This document shows positions 1 through 6,398 of a stretch of 6,398 nt of DNA, in pieces. The translations under genes were made by a program, and so were the position numbers. The notes below the pieces were generated by a model, which saw only the letters and a list, made by a program, of their open reading frames with translations, was not told the DNA's origin and ran no database searches. Each line of letters begins with the position of its first letter. The stretch's first letter is position 1. The stretch is taken from NCBI GenBank assembly GCA_017500625.1, contig JAFVYX010000026.1, positions 1 to 6,398 on the forward strand. The letters run 5' to 3'. Origin of the DNA: Clostridia bacterium. Lineage in GTDB: Bacteria > Bacillota_A > Clostridia > Oscillospirales > CAG-272.

Positions 1-361
1 CGATGCCGTAGCTATAACGAAGCGAAAACCAGGCAAGGAGCAGGGTATCGGCGGCGTAAAGCGTGGCAGCGGCGATGAGCGCGCGGCGGCTACGTCTGCT
101 GTAATACCAGAGGTAAAACCAAAGGGCCGAGAGGCAGAGGGCAAGAAAGATGCCCACGGTGAGAAGCGCGGTCCTGCCGAGGCGCGATGCCAGTGCCGAT
201 AGGACCGAAAAAACAAAGGTCGTGGAAAAGGGCGAGAGGATCAGGGTGAAGGAAGAATCCGACAGTGTGAGAACGAGGTTCACGGCCCCGAAAAGGGCGA
301 TCACAAAAAGATCGGCCAGTGCGCGGCGATAGCGGCGCATCTCGATGAGCATTTTTTGCAC
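1..361 (-). CDS. Partial polytopic membrane protein of unknown function, N-terminal 120 residues
   Basis: I read this frame from the reverse complement; it stays open through the left edge, so only the N-terminal part is present. I do not recognise the family. After a basic N-terminus (RRYRR, residues 9-13) there are about four hydrophobic stretches, roughly residues 15-33, 38-58, 64-87 and 94-112. A basic loop (SRRSRR, 88-93) separates the last two, so an integral membrane protein with a cytoplasmic N-terminus is likely. I chose the GTG start at 361 because an AGGAGG at 374-369 sits 7 nt upstream; the in-frame ATG at 352 would be 16 nt away. A very good sigma-A promoter lies just upstream, giving a short leader of about 25 nt. 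The gene is divergent from the DUF523 gene and may share regulation with it. No catalytic motif is visible. Confidence 0.75.
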   Translation of the reverse strand, partial: MQKMLIEMRRYRRALADLFVIALFGAVNLVLTLSDSSFTLILSPFSTTFVFSVLSALASRLGRTALLTVGIFLALCLSALWFYLWYYSRRSRRALIAAATLYAADTLLLAWFSLRYSYGI

Positions 362-384
362 GGACTTCCCTCCTCTCCTATAGT
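356..384 (+). promoter_or_regulatory. Probable sigma-A promoter of the DUF523 gene
   Basis: TTGCAC (356-361) and TATAGT (379-384) are separated by 17 nt. The -10 matches 5/6 and the -35 only 3/6. The start would be near 391, giving a leader of about 55 nt before the ATG at 447. It overlaps the start site of the opposing promoter, so the two would compete. Confidence 0.45.
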
Positions 385-394
385 TTTCAACTAT
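380..394. promoter_or_regulatory. Palindrome over both divergent -10 regions, candidate operator
   Basis: ATAGTT-TTC-AACTAT is a perfect inverted repeat with 6-bp arms and a 3-bp centre. It covers the plus-strand -10 (379-384), the expected start points of both promoters, and the edge of the minus-strand -10 (393-398). Its size and symmetry suit a dimeric winged-helix repressor, but I cannot name one, and no regulator gene adjoins it in the window. Confidence 0.4.
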
Positions 395-421
395 TGTAGC
401 ACACATTATTCCCGCTGTCAA
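393..421 (-). promoter_or_regulatory. Sigma-A promoter of the leftward membrane-protein gene
   Basis: On the minus strand a perfect -35 TTGACA (421-416) is followed after exactly 17 nt by TACAAT (398-393), preceded by TG one base upstream (extended -10). Transcription should start near 386, some 25 nt before the GTG start. It is one of the best promoter matches in the window. Confidence 0.8.
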
Positions 422-446
422 GCACGCGGGAGGAAAGAGAGCGTTT

Positions 447-887
447 ATGGTGTACCTGATCAGCGCCTGCCTTTTGGGCGAGGCCTGCCGCTACGACGGA
501 CAAAGCAAGCCGATCCCGCCCGCGATCGCGGCTCTTGCCGCCGAGCATACCCTCATTCCCGTCTGTCCCGAGGTGCTGGGCGGACTCCCGACGCCGCGGC
601 CGCCCGCTGAGAGGCAGGGCGAGCGCATTGTGACGTGTGAGGGCGGCGACGTGACGGACGCTTACCGCCGTGGGGCCGAGGAGGTCCTGCGCCTTTGCCG
701 CCTTCACGGGGCGGCAGGGGTGATCCTCAAGAATATGAGCCCCTCCTGCGGCACGAGGGGCATCTATGACGGCAGCTTCACGCGGACGCGCACCGAGGGG
801 CTTGGCGTTACGGCCGCCCTTCTCCTTGCCGAGGGGATCGCGATCCTTGACGAGGACGGGTGCGCGGCGATGACGGAAGAAAAATAA
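447..887 (+). CDS. DUF523 family protein, TudS-like Fe-S thiouracil desulfurase
   Basis: This 146-residue protein has the full DUF523 signature: SACLLGEACRYDG at 6-18, CPEVLGGLPTPR at 40-51, and SPSCGTRGIYDGSF at 98-111. Cysteines at 8 or 14, 40 and 101 fall in the three conserved blocks. Family knowledge: characterised short DUF523 proteins (TudS) hold a [4Fe-4S] cluster on three cysteines and desulfurate 2-thiouracil, which suggests a role in thiolated-nucleobase salvage or detoxification. That the same activity applies here is inference, since the family is broad. There is no signal peptide or membrane segment, so it should be cytoplasmic. The ATG at 447 follows a GGGAGGA about 12 nt upstream, a slightly long spacing. 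No T-tract terminator separates it from ftsZ 144 nt downstream, so some read-through is possible. Family assignment is firm; substrate is not. Confidence 0.9.
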   Translation: MVYLISACLLGEACRYDGQSKPIPPAIAALAAEHTLIPVCPEVLGGLPTPRPPAERQGERIVTCEGGDVTDAYRRGAEEVLRLCRLHGAAGVILKNMSPSCGTRGIYDGSFTRTRTEGLGVTAALLLAEGIAILDEDGCAAMTEEK

Positions 888-905
888 AAAAATCGCCGTG
901 GGGGC

Positions 906-933
906 TTGCAATCGGTGTCGAAAATGGTATAAT
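906..933 (+). promoter_or_regulatory. Promoter of ftsZ (extended -10)
   Basis: TTGCAA (906-911, 4/6 match) and a consensus TATAAT (928-933) are 16 nt apart, with TG at 925-926 forming an extended -10. Transcription should start near 940, leaving a leader of about 92 nt. This gives ftsZ its own promoter, independent of the DUF523 gene. Confidence 0.7.
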
Positions 934-948
934 TATATATAGGTCATA

Positions 949-984
949 GGGGCTTTGGCGTGCAAACGCGGCCACACACGCCCC
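949..984 (+). other. Possible folded leader of ftsZ mRNA
   Basis: Within the leader several exclusive pairings are visible: GGCGTG (957-962) with CACGCC (977-982); GGGGC (949-953) with GCCCC (980-984); and a small GCGT-GCAA-ACGC hairpin (958-969) whose loop fits the GNRA tetraloop pattern. No known riboswitch class is recognised. In G+C-rich DNA such stems can occur by chance, so this is tentative. Confidence 0.3.
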
Positions 985-1031
985 GTGACGCATCGTTTTG
1001 TAAACCTTACCTTGCCAACGGAGGTATCATC

Positions 1032-2183
<1,152 letters not shown>

Positions 2184-2192
2184 TTCCAACGC

Positions 2193-2226
2193 AAAAACCG
2201 CAACGGAGCTTCCGTTGCGGTTTTTT
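2193..2226. terminator. Bidirectional intrinsic terminator between ftsZ and the creatininase-family gene
   Basis: A perfect inverted repeat pairs 2193-2207 with 2211-2225 around a 3-nt loop (GCT). Its core is CCGCAACGGA and its reverse complement, flanked by A5 on the left and T6 on the right. It therefore reads as a stem plus U-tract on both strands, ending ftsZ (stop at 2183) and the convergent gene (stop at 2254). Confidence 0.92.
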
Positions 2227-2253
2227 GTTGGGGCAAAGGGCCGTGCCGCGCTG

Positions 2254-3021
2254 TCAGCGGCCGCGCTGAGCGCGGATCTTTTCCACAAAGCTATCGACGT
2301 ACTCCTCCACCCAATGACGGCCGATCTCAACGTCCATATCCTTGGCGGTATCGGTAAACCAATCGTCGGCCTCACCAAGCCGGTCCAGGTGGATCGAGCC
2401 GGGATACAGGTATTCGAGGATCGAGCATTCAAAGCGCCCCGCGTGGTCGCCGGCGCCGCCGTATTTCTCCTTGGTGCGCGAGAGCATACCGCGCCCCGTG
2501 ATGACCGTGATCCAATTCCAGGGGTTCTCCTCTGCGGACAGCCGATCGTAAAAGCCCGCGTTTTTACGCTTGCCCCACCAGCCGGTACCGTCCTTTTCCT
2601 CCAGGTACTCGAAGATCAGCTTACGAGCCGCCTTACGGCAGGCAAGCTCCATCGGGTTCAAATCCTCGCCCTGATGGCAGATGACAAGATAAATATTGCG
2701 GTCAAGGCCCGCGTGAAGCAGGGATTTCAAGATGCAATAGACGTTATCCTCCAGCGTATCGCAATCAACGTGGATCGTACCGCTCTCGGGGCCTGCCACG
2801 GCGTAGCTTGCCACTCCGTAATAGATCGGGGGAAGGACCAGTGAGTCCACACGCTCGGCAACGCGGTCGACAAGGCCCTGAGCCACCAGAGTGTCGCAGC
2901 CATAGGGACAGATCGACGAATGGTATTCCATCGTGCCGACGGGGATCAGGATAGGCCAATGCTCATGCCTGACGACGTCAAGCTCACGGGGATAGGTGCG
3001 GTGCATATAGATGCTGCTCAT
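2254..3021 (-). CDS. Creatininase-family amidohydrolase with variant metal site
   Basis: The 255-residue protein follows the creatininase fold in order: PVGTMEYHSSICPYGCDT (27-44), equivalent to the usual GSxEqHGpHLPlgtD block and keeping E32, H34 and D43; PESGTIHVDCDTL (78-90), equivalent to the pGTisl strand; CHQGEDLNP (115-123), in place of NGHGGN; and GDHAGRFECS (191-200), equivalent to HAGeFETS. The family binds two divalent metals and hydrolyses cyclic or linear amides; members include creatininase, mycofactocin peptidase MftE, FAPy deformylase ArfB and inosose hydrolase IolN. The true substrate cannot be told. Start: ATG at 3021 with AAGGAG (3034-3029) 7 nt upstream. A longer frame to 3150 is rejected, as it would extend through the promoter. 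No signal peptide, so probably cytoplasmic. It is divergent from an AraC regulator that probably controls it, and may be an inducible catabolic or detoxifying enzyme. Confidence 0.8.
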   Translation of the reverse strand: MSSIYMHRTYPRELDVVRHEHWPILIPVGTMEYHSSICPYGCDTLVAQGLVDRVAERVDSLVLPPIYYGVASYAVAGPESGTIHVDCDTLEDNVYCILKSLLHAGLDRNIYLVICHQGEDLNPMELACRKAARKLIFEYLEEKDGTGWWGKRKNAGFYDRLSAEENPWNWITVITGRGMLSRTKEKYGGAGDHAGRFECSILEYLYPGSIHLDRLGEADDWFTDTAKDMDVEIGRHWVEEYVDSFVEKIRAQRGR

Positions 3022-3044
3022 ACAGATACTCCTTCGCTTTTCGG

Positions 3045-3073
3045 TTGACAAATCCATTATAGCGCGATAAAAT
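3045..3073 (+). promoter_or_regulatory. Promoter of the AraC-family regulator gene
   Basis: TTGACA (3045-3050, perfect) and TAAAAT (3068-3073, 5/6) are 17 nt apart. The start would be near 3080, with a leader of about 69 nt. The -10 of the opposing promoter lies inside this spacer, so polymerase cannot occupy both at once. Confidence 0.7.
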
Positions 3074-3084
3074 ACTTGTGTATA
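3056..3084 (-). promoter_or_regulatory. Promoter of the creatininase-family gene, weak -35
   Basis: On the minus strand a consensus -10 TATAAT (3061-3056) has TATACA (3084-3079, 4/6) 17 nt upstream. The start would be near 3049, about 28 nt before the ATG. A perfect -10 with a poor -35 fits activator dependence, and the proposed AraC repeat adjoins and overlaps this -35. Confidence 0.6.
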
Positions 3085-3119
3085 GGGAAAATAAAAGCGG
3101 ATATATGGAAAAAACGAGC
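3081..3119. promoter_or_regulatory. Direct repeat with 21-bp period, candidate AraC-type binding site
   Basis: Two 18-bp copies, 3081-3098 (starting TATAGGGAAAA) and 3102-3119 (starting TATATGGAAAA, both ending AGC), agree at 14 of 18 positions and begin 21 bp apart, two helical turns. Relative to the leftward start near 3049 they cover about -32 to -70, like araI1-I2 in the E. coli arabinose operon. Relative to the rightward start they lie just downstream of +1, where binding would repress the regulator's own gene. Confidence 0.5.
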
Positions 3120-3148
3120 AAAAAAGTTCAATATGCGAGGTAGGTTTC

Positions 3149-3964
3149 ATGCGGGATCTTTACTTAAGGCACGTCAACATCACGGTGACCGACGGCGGAC
3201 TCTTCACCCCCGACGAGGGGACCGAGTGGCGCCTCGGCACACACGCCGCCGGTATCAGCAAGCTCTATTACGTCACAAAGGGGGCGTGCAGCATTACGAT
3301 GGGGGCGCACACCTACGAGGGGCGGCCGGGGGCGTTGTTCTTTATTCCCGCGGGAACGAGGCACAGCTACCGCATTCTGGAGCGTCCCTTCTCCAAATAC
3401 TGGATGCATCTCTCCTTTACCCCCGAGCTTGAGCTGTCACCGGGTGAGCCGATCTTCTCTCCCGTCTATCCGGAAAAAAGGGCGCTGGACGCTGTATTCT
3501 CTCGCTTTTGCAGAAGATTTGGGGGAGAAAGGATCTCCGATTTTTTGGACGTTCGCGCCGCTGCCTTCGAGGTTCTCTCCCTCTATTTTCGCGCTCTGGT
3601 CCCCGAAAGGGTGGCAGATGCCCTACCAGGCGGACGGCTCGGAGAGGTCCTCAAATGCATAGAAAACAATCTCCAGGTGCCCCCCTCGAACGCCCGGCTG
3701 GCCGAGCTCTGCCATATGCACGAGGCCCACTTTACCCGATATTTCAAGGCCGAGATCGGAGCAACACCGCAGAGCTATATCTTAAAGCTCCGTATGGAGC
3801 GTGCCGGTGAGCTTTTGCGTACAAGTCACCTTTATATCTCCGAGATCGCCGAGCGACTTGGCTATTACGACGGTCTCTATTTTTCCAAGGTGTTCAAAAA
3901 GTATTATTCTTTGACACCGACCGAGTATCGGCGCCTCTACGGACGGACAATGACCGAGAGGTGA
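3149..3964 (+). CDS. AraC-family transcriptional regulator (cupin sensor plus double HTH)
   Basis: The 271-residue protein has the standard two-part plan. Residues about 15-95 form a cupin-like ligand-binding barrel, with KLYYVTKGACSITMG (38-52), GRPGALFFIPAGTRHSYRI (58-76) and YWMHLSF (84-90). Residues about 165-265 are the AraC DNA-binding domain: the first helix-turn-helix is LAELCHMHEAHFTRYFKAEIG (184-204), followed by the linker helix SYILKLRMERAGELL (209-223), and the second is ISEIAERLGYYDGLYFSKVFKKYY (230-253), ending with SLTPTEYRR. The ATG at 3149 has GAGG at 3137-3140, 8 nt upstream. Being divergent from the creatininase-family gene, it is most likely that gene's activator, responding to an unknown small molecule, and it may also repress itself through the repeat at 3081-3119. 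No transporter gene is adjacent in the window. Family is certain; the ligand is unknown. Confidence 0.93.
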   Translation: MRDLYLRHVNITVTDGGLFTPDEGTEWRLGTHAAGISKLYYVTKGACSITMGAHTYEGRPGALFFIPAGTRHSYRILERPFSKYWMHLSFTPELELSPGEPIFSPVYPEKRALDAVFSRFCRRFGGERISDFLDVRAAAFEVLSLYFRALVPERVADALPGGRLGEVLKCIENNLQVPPSNARLAELCHMHEAHFTRYFKAEIGATPQSYILKLRMERAGELLRTSHLYISEIAERLGYYDGLYFSKVFKKYYSLTPTEYRRLYGRTMTER

Positions 3965-4011
3965 GGGGCCCGCGCTTTCCCACCATCGCGGCCCATCGGC
4001 CTATAAAAAAG

Positions 4012-4052
4012 CGTCGGCGCACCGTTGTTTCGGTGCGCCGACGTTCTTTTTT
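4012..4052. terminator. Bidirectional intrinsic terminator between the AraC-family gene and hslO
   Basis: CGTCGGCGCACCG (4012-4024) pairs perfectly with 4031-4043 over the 6-nt loop TTGTTT, giving a 13-bp G+C-rich stem. T6 follows at 4047-4052 and A6 precedes at 4005-4010, so it can end transcription from both the regulator (stop 3964) and hslO (stop at 4062). Confidence 0.92.
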
Positions 4053-4061
4053 CTCAAGGCA

Positions 4062-4937
4062 TCAGCCGAGAAGCTCGGCCTCGCCGAAGCGATAAGCGGC
4101 GTTGCAGAAGCGGCAGCTGACCTCGAGCGAGCGGTCGTGCCCCTCGGCCACCTCCTCGTCAAGCATGCGACCGATCTCGTCCTTACCGCCGCGGCGGACG
4201 GCCGAGAGCATGCGCTCCCGTGAGCAATCGCAGACGTAACCGACCTCCAGCTCGTCGAAGACGTCAAAGGGGATCCCCTCCATGGCGAGCTCGGCGATCT
4301 CGTGAAGTGACATTCCCTCGGCAAAGCGGCGGGAGATATCAAAAAGCGCAGGGGCGTTCTCCTCCAGACGGGCGATGACCGCCTCATCGGCAAAGGGGAG
4401 AAGCTGGATAAGGACACCGCCGGCGGCCAGGCAGGTGCGATCGCGGTCGACCGTCACGCCGAGGGCGCAGAGCGTGGGCACCTGCTCACTCTCGGCAAAA
4501 TACTGCGTGACGTCCTCGGCGATCTCGCCGCTGACAAGGCCGACCGTACCGACGTGGGGCTCGGGTGAGCCGTCCTCACGGATCACGGCGAGGGTGCCAC
4601 GACCAACGGCGCCGCCAACGTCAAGCTTGCCGTTCTTTTTGAGGGGGAGATCGGCGGCGGGGTTTTCGATGTAGCCCTTGACGTTGCCGTAATAGTCCGC
4701 CGTGGCCAAGAGCTTACCGATCGGGCCGTCACCGCTGACCGAGAAGGTGATGCGGTTCTCCTCCTCGCCCATCAGAGAGCCAACCATCGAGGTGGCGGTG
4801 AGAAGGCGACCGAGGGCGGCCGAGGCCGTGGGGGTGGTGTGATGATAGCCGATGGCGGCGTTGACGACGTCACGCGTGTCGGCGACAAGAATGCGGGCGC
4901 TGCCGTCTTGGGACATTCCGCGAAGAATTTTTGCCAT
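4062..4937 (-). CDS. hslO: Hsp33 redox-regulated chaperone
   Basis: This is the cytoplasmic holdase Hsp33, which is switched on by oxidative unfolding. Its 291 residues are the usual length. The N-terminal domain shows ATSMVGSLMGEEE (48-60), SVSGDGPIGKLLATADYYGNVKGY (66-89) and DVGGAVGRGTLAVIRE (106-121). The family's SGEIAEDVTQYFAESEQVPT block is at 136-155. The C-terminal zinc switch is complete: CDC at 236-238 and CRFC at 275-278, the four cysteines that bind Zn when reduced and form disulfides on oxidation. The spacing between the pairs is longer than the roughly 26-31 residues I recall for the family, by a few residues. The ATG at 4937 has AAGGAG (4950-4945) 7 nt upstream. It lies 11 nt after the methyltransferase stop and is the last gene of that two-gene operon. 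Confidence 0.96.
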   Translation of the reverse strand: MAKILRGMSQDGSARILVADTRDVVNAAIGYHHTTPTASAALGRLLTATSMVGSLMGEEENRITFSVSGDGPIGKLLATADYYGNVKGYIENPAADLPLKKNGKLDVGGAVGRGTLAVIREDGSPEPHVGTVGLVSGEIAEDVTQYFAESEQVPTLCALGVTVDRDRTCLAAGGVLIQLLPFADEAVIARLEENAPALFDISRRFAEGMSLHEIAELAMEGIPFDVFDELEVGYVCDCSRERMLSAVRRGGKDEIGRMLDEEVAEGHDRSLEVSCRFCNAAYRFGEAELLG

Positions 4938-4944
4938 AGCAGTT

Positions 4945-4951
4945 CTCCTTA
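4945..4951 (-). promoter_or_regulatory. hslO ribosome binding site merged with the upstream stop codon
   Basis: On the minus strand the heptamer TAAGGAG is both the TAA stop of the methyltransferase gene (4951-4949) and most of the hslO Shine-Dalgarno sequence (4950-4945). Ribosomes ending on the first gene would sit directly on the initiation site of the second, which points to translational coupling. Confidence 0.75.
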
Positions 4952-5725
4952 AAGAGCGGTGGTGGGCTTTTCGGCCCTGGCCACGAAATACAAGCGGTCA
5001 CAGTCGGCCGCTGCGGTATCGGTGTAGGGGGCGGAGCCGACCGCAAGGGGGGTGAAGCCCGCCTGGCGCAGCTCACGGAGCATACGCTCGGTGGGATACA
5101 TACGCTCCCGCGCGAAGGCATCGCCGCGACGGTAGGTACCGTCCGCCGTTTGAGAAAAGACGGTCACGTAAAAGTCGGCCAGCGAGGTTTTGGGATTGTA
5201 CTCGTTCTGCCAGATGCAGAAGGCGTCCTCCGTCTCGTAGGTGTAGGTGTTGTCGGCGTAGATCCTTTCAAACTTTTGACGGCTGTTAAGGTCGAAGAGG
5301 AAAAGGCCGCCGGGCACGAGATAATTGTGGACAAGGGCCAGCATCTTGCGAAGATTGCGGTAGGTGGTGAGGTGGTTGACGGTATCGAGGCAAGAGACCA
5401 CAGCCTCAACGGTGCCGTAAAGCTCAAAGGCGCCAAGGTCCTGCAGGAGCCAGAGGCAGCGATCGCCAAGCCCCGCCTCCTCGGCGGCGGCACGGGCGGC
5501 GGTGAGCATCTCGGCCGAGCCGTCCACCCCGATCATATCGTAGCCGCGACGGGCAAGCTCCACCGTCATACGGCCGCTGCCACAGCCGAGATCGAGGACC
5601 GAGAGGACGGGAAGGTCGGCGTAGCGACGGAAGGCCGCCTCGGTGGCATCGGCCCACGCGGCGTAATCCAGCTCACGGTTCCATTCGTCGTAATACGGCG
5701 CCAAAAGGCCGTAAAGATCGCTCAT
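4949..5725 (-). CDS. Class I SAM-dependent methyltransferase, YqeM-like
   Basis: The 258-residue protein has a Rossmann-fold methyltransferase: motif I LDLGCGSGR (44-52) binds S-adenosylmethionine; D68 in GVDGS (66-70) is the acidic residue for the ribose; AVVSCLDTVNHL (108-119) is motif IV-like; and LVPGGLFLFDLNS (136-148) is motif VI. The N-terminal YGLLAPYYDEW and the insertion around IWQNEYNP (171-178) resemble Bacillus YqeM and related Firmicute proteins. The substrate is unknown; a small molecule, tRNA or protein are all possible. The ATG at 5725 follows AAAGGAG (5737-5731) by 5 nt. hslO follows directly in the same operon, so the two are probably made together. The AT-rich gap upstream likely contains the promoter, but no convincing -35/-10 pair stands out. 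Confidence 0.88.
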   Translation of the reverse strand: MSDLYGLLAPYYDEWNRELDYAAWADATEAAFRRYADLPVLSVLDLGCGSGRMTVELARRGYDMIGVDGSAEMLTAARAAAEEAGLGDRCLWLLQDLGAFELYGTVEAVVSCLDTVNHLTTYRNLRKMLALVHNYLVPGGLFLFDLNSRQKFERIYADNTYTYETEDAFCIWQNEYNPKTSLADFYVTVFSQTADGTYRRGDAFARERMYPTERMLRELRQAGFTPLAVGSAPYTDTAAADCDRLYFVARAEKPTTAL

Positions 5726-5737
5726 AGGCGCTCCTTT

Positions 5738-5862
5738 CGTTGTAGAAACGTTTGTATTATCGGTTTTCTTGGTATTTTCTCTTGTTTTTTATTTTTTTCA
5801 TCAAAAATCTCAGTTTTTTCGAAAATAGTGAGTATGATATTACTTTTTCCCGTTTTTCTTGG
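5738..5862. other. AT-rich intergenic gap upstream of the methyltransferase-hslO operon
   Basis: About a quarter of these bases are G or C by my count, against a G+C-rich surrounding. It holds no gene. It contains a 24-bp imperfect palindrome (5809-5832) and two copies of TTTTCTTGGT (5764-5773 and 5854-5863), 90 bp apart. On the minus strand GATAAT (5761-5756) could be a -10, but I see no matching -35. Confidence 0.6.
5802..5832 (-). terminator. Weak hairpin, possible terminator of the helicase gene or an operator
   Basis: 5809-5832 is a 24-bp near-palindrome centred on CG: outer CTCA/TGAG, inner TTTTC/GAAAA, with two mismatches. On the minus strand it is followed by ATTTTTG. It lies 31 nt past the helicase stop, where a terminator would be expected. 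The stem is AT-rich and the U-tract short, so it would be weak; a dimeric-regulator site before the methyltransferase gene is an alternative. Confidence 0.35.
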
Positions 5863-6398
5863 TTAAACGCCAGAAAATCGGAGCATGACCTCGTCAAGAT
5901 TCAAGCGATCGGCGGCGTAAGCACGGCGCAGAAGGGGGCCGGGGATATACTCATCGTACTTTTCAAAGCAAGGGGCCTCTCCCTCCCCGACAAGCTCAAG
6001 AGGCGTGGGGGGAGACTGCTTCAGAAGATCGGAGAGGGCCGAGAGCAGGCGAGCACCGTCCTCGCGGCGTGCCTTGAAAGTCAGATAGCAGCAGCCCTCA
6101 CCGCGGATCTCGGAGATGCCGAGGGCCGAGGCAAAGTGCGAGAGCGTGCGGCGGGCGGCGCGGAAGCCACGCGTGCCGAGCCAGGGAAAGAGGACGAAGC
6201 TGCTCCCACCGAGCGATACGAGAGGCGAACGGCCGATGCCTGCGGCACGGGCCGTGTGACGGGCAAGCTCCAGGCGACGGGCGGCGGCGGGCATCAGGTA
6301 CGGATACTCCTCGTCACCGAGAAGGACCTCCTTCATTTTTTCAAGAATGCGCGTGGCGATCTCGCCCGTGCTGCCGGGCCAGGAGATCTCCATTTTGC
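5863..6398 (-). CDS. C-terminal part of a probable Lhr-like DEAD/DEAH-box helicase
   Basis: The frame is open to the right edge, so the gene is probably cut there. An ATG at 6393 exists, but there is no room in the window to see a ribosome site and the content looks like a C-terminal domain. About 178 codons are visible, ending in TAA at 5865-5863. Numbering from that ATG, the segment ATRILEKMKEVLLGDEEYPY (13-32), FVLFPWLGTRGFRAARRTL (66-84) and EKYDEYIPGPLLRRAYAADRLNL (144-166) resembles the C-terminal accessory region of Lhr-type ATP-dependent helicases in Clostridia. The helicase motor motifs would lie outside the window, so the identification rests on recall of C-terminal patterns. The role would be nucleic-acid unwinding in repair or RNA metabolism. 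A short hypothetical protein is the alternative. Confidence 0.55.
   Translation of the reverse strand, partial: KMEISWPGSTGEIATRILEKMKEVLLGDEEYPYLMPAAARRLELARHTARAAGIGRSPLVSLGGSSFVLFPWLGTRGFRAARRTLSHFASALGISEIRGEGCCYLTFKARREDGARLLSALSDLLKQSPPTPLELVGEGEAPCFEKYDEYIPGPLLRRAYAADRLNLDEVMLRFSGV

Noticed and set aside
865..898. Hairpin CGGCGAT/ATCGCCG after the DUF523 gene as a terminator
   Set aside because: The loop is 20 nt and no T-tract follows, so it does not fit an intrinsic terminator; probably chance.
960..1031. Upstream in-frame ATG for ftsZ at 960
   Set aside because: No Shine-Dalgarno precedes it, the extra 24 residues are unlike FtsZ, and GGAGG at 1020-1024 fits the ATG at 1032 exactly.
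3022..3150. N-terminal extension of the creatininase-family protein to an ATG at 3150
   Set aside because: It would translate the promoter and candidate regulator site; the ATG at 3021 has an ideal AAGGAG and starts where family homology is expected.
5150..5866. A 238-codon plus-strand open frame opposite the methyltransferase
   Set aside because: It is antisense to a clear methyltransferase and ends in a Phe/Ser-rich translation of the AT-rich gap; no start signals.

Overview
The window looks like chromosomal core DNA from a G+C-rich Clostridia-type Firmicute, perhaps Oscillospiraceae or Christensenellales (inference). The grounds are strong AGGAGG-type ribosome binding sites about 5-8 nt before most starts, consensus sigma-A promoters, G/C-rich third codon positions, and a gene set (FtsZ, Hsp33, YqeM-like methyltransferase, DUF523, AraC regulator) common in that group. 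I see no rRNA, tRNA, CRISPR array, insertion sequence or phage gene.

Layout, left to right: (1) a partial multi-membrane-span protein on the minus strand that runs off the left edge; (2) a divergent intergenic region with face-to-face promoters and a palindrome over both -10 regions; (3) a DUF523 (TudS-like) Fe-S protein, plus strand; (4) ftsZ, plus strand, with its own promoter, a roughly 90-nt leader and a bidirectional terminator; (5) a variant creatininase-family hydrolase, minus strand, transcribed divergently from (6) an AraC-family regulator, plus strand; (7) a second bidirectional terminator; (8) a minus-strand operon of a YqeM-like methyltransferase followed by hslO (Hsp33), translationally coupled; (9) an AT-rich gap; (10) the C-terminal end of a probable Lhr-like DEAD/DEAH helicase, minus strand, running off the right edge.

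Most genes are housekeeping. The part most worth following up is the creatininase/AraC pair. Its 127-nt intergenic region holds two overlapping divergent promoters. It also holds an imperfect 18-bp direct repeat with a 21-bp period, placed at about -32 to -70 of the creatininase promoter, which is the geometry of the classic araI1-I2 activator site. With the unusual active-site motif of the enzyme, this suggests a small inducible catabolic or detoxification switch whose substrate is unknown. I found no clear evidence of a wholly new multi-gene system.
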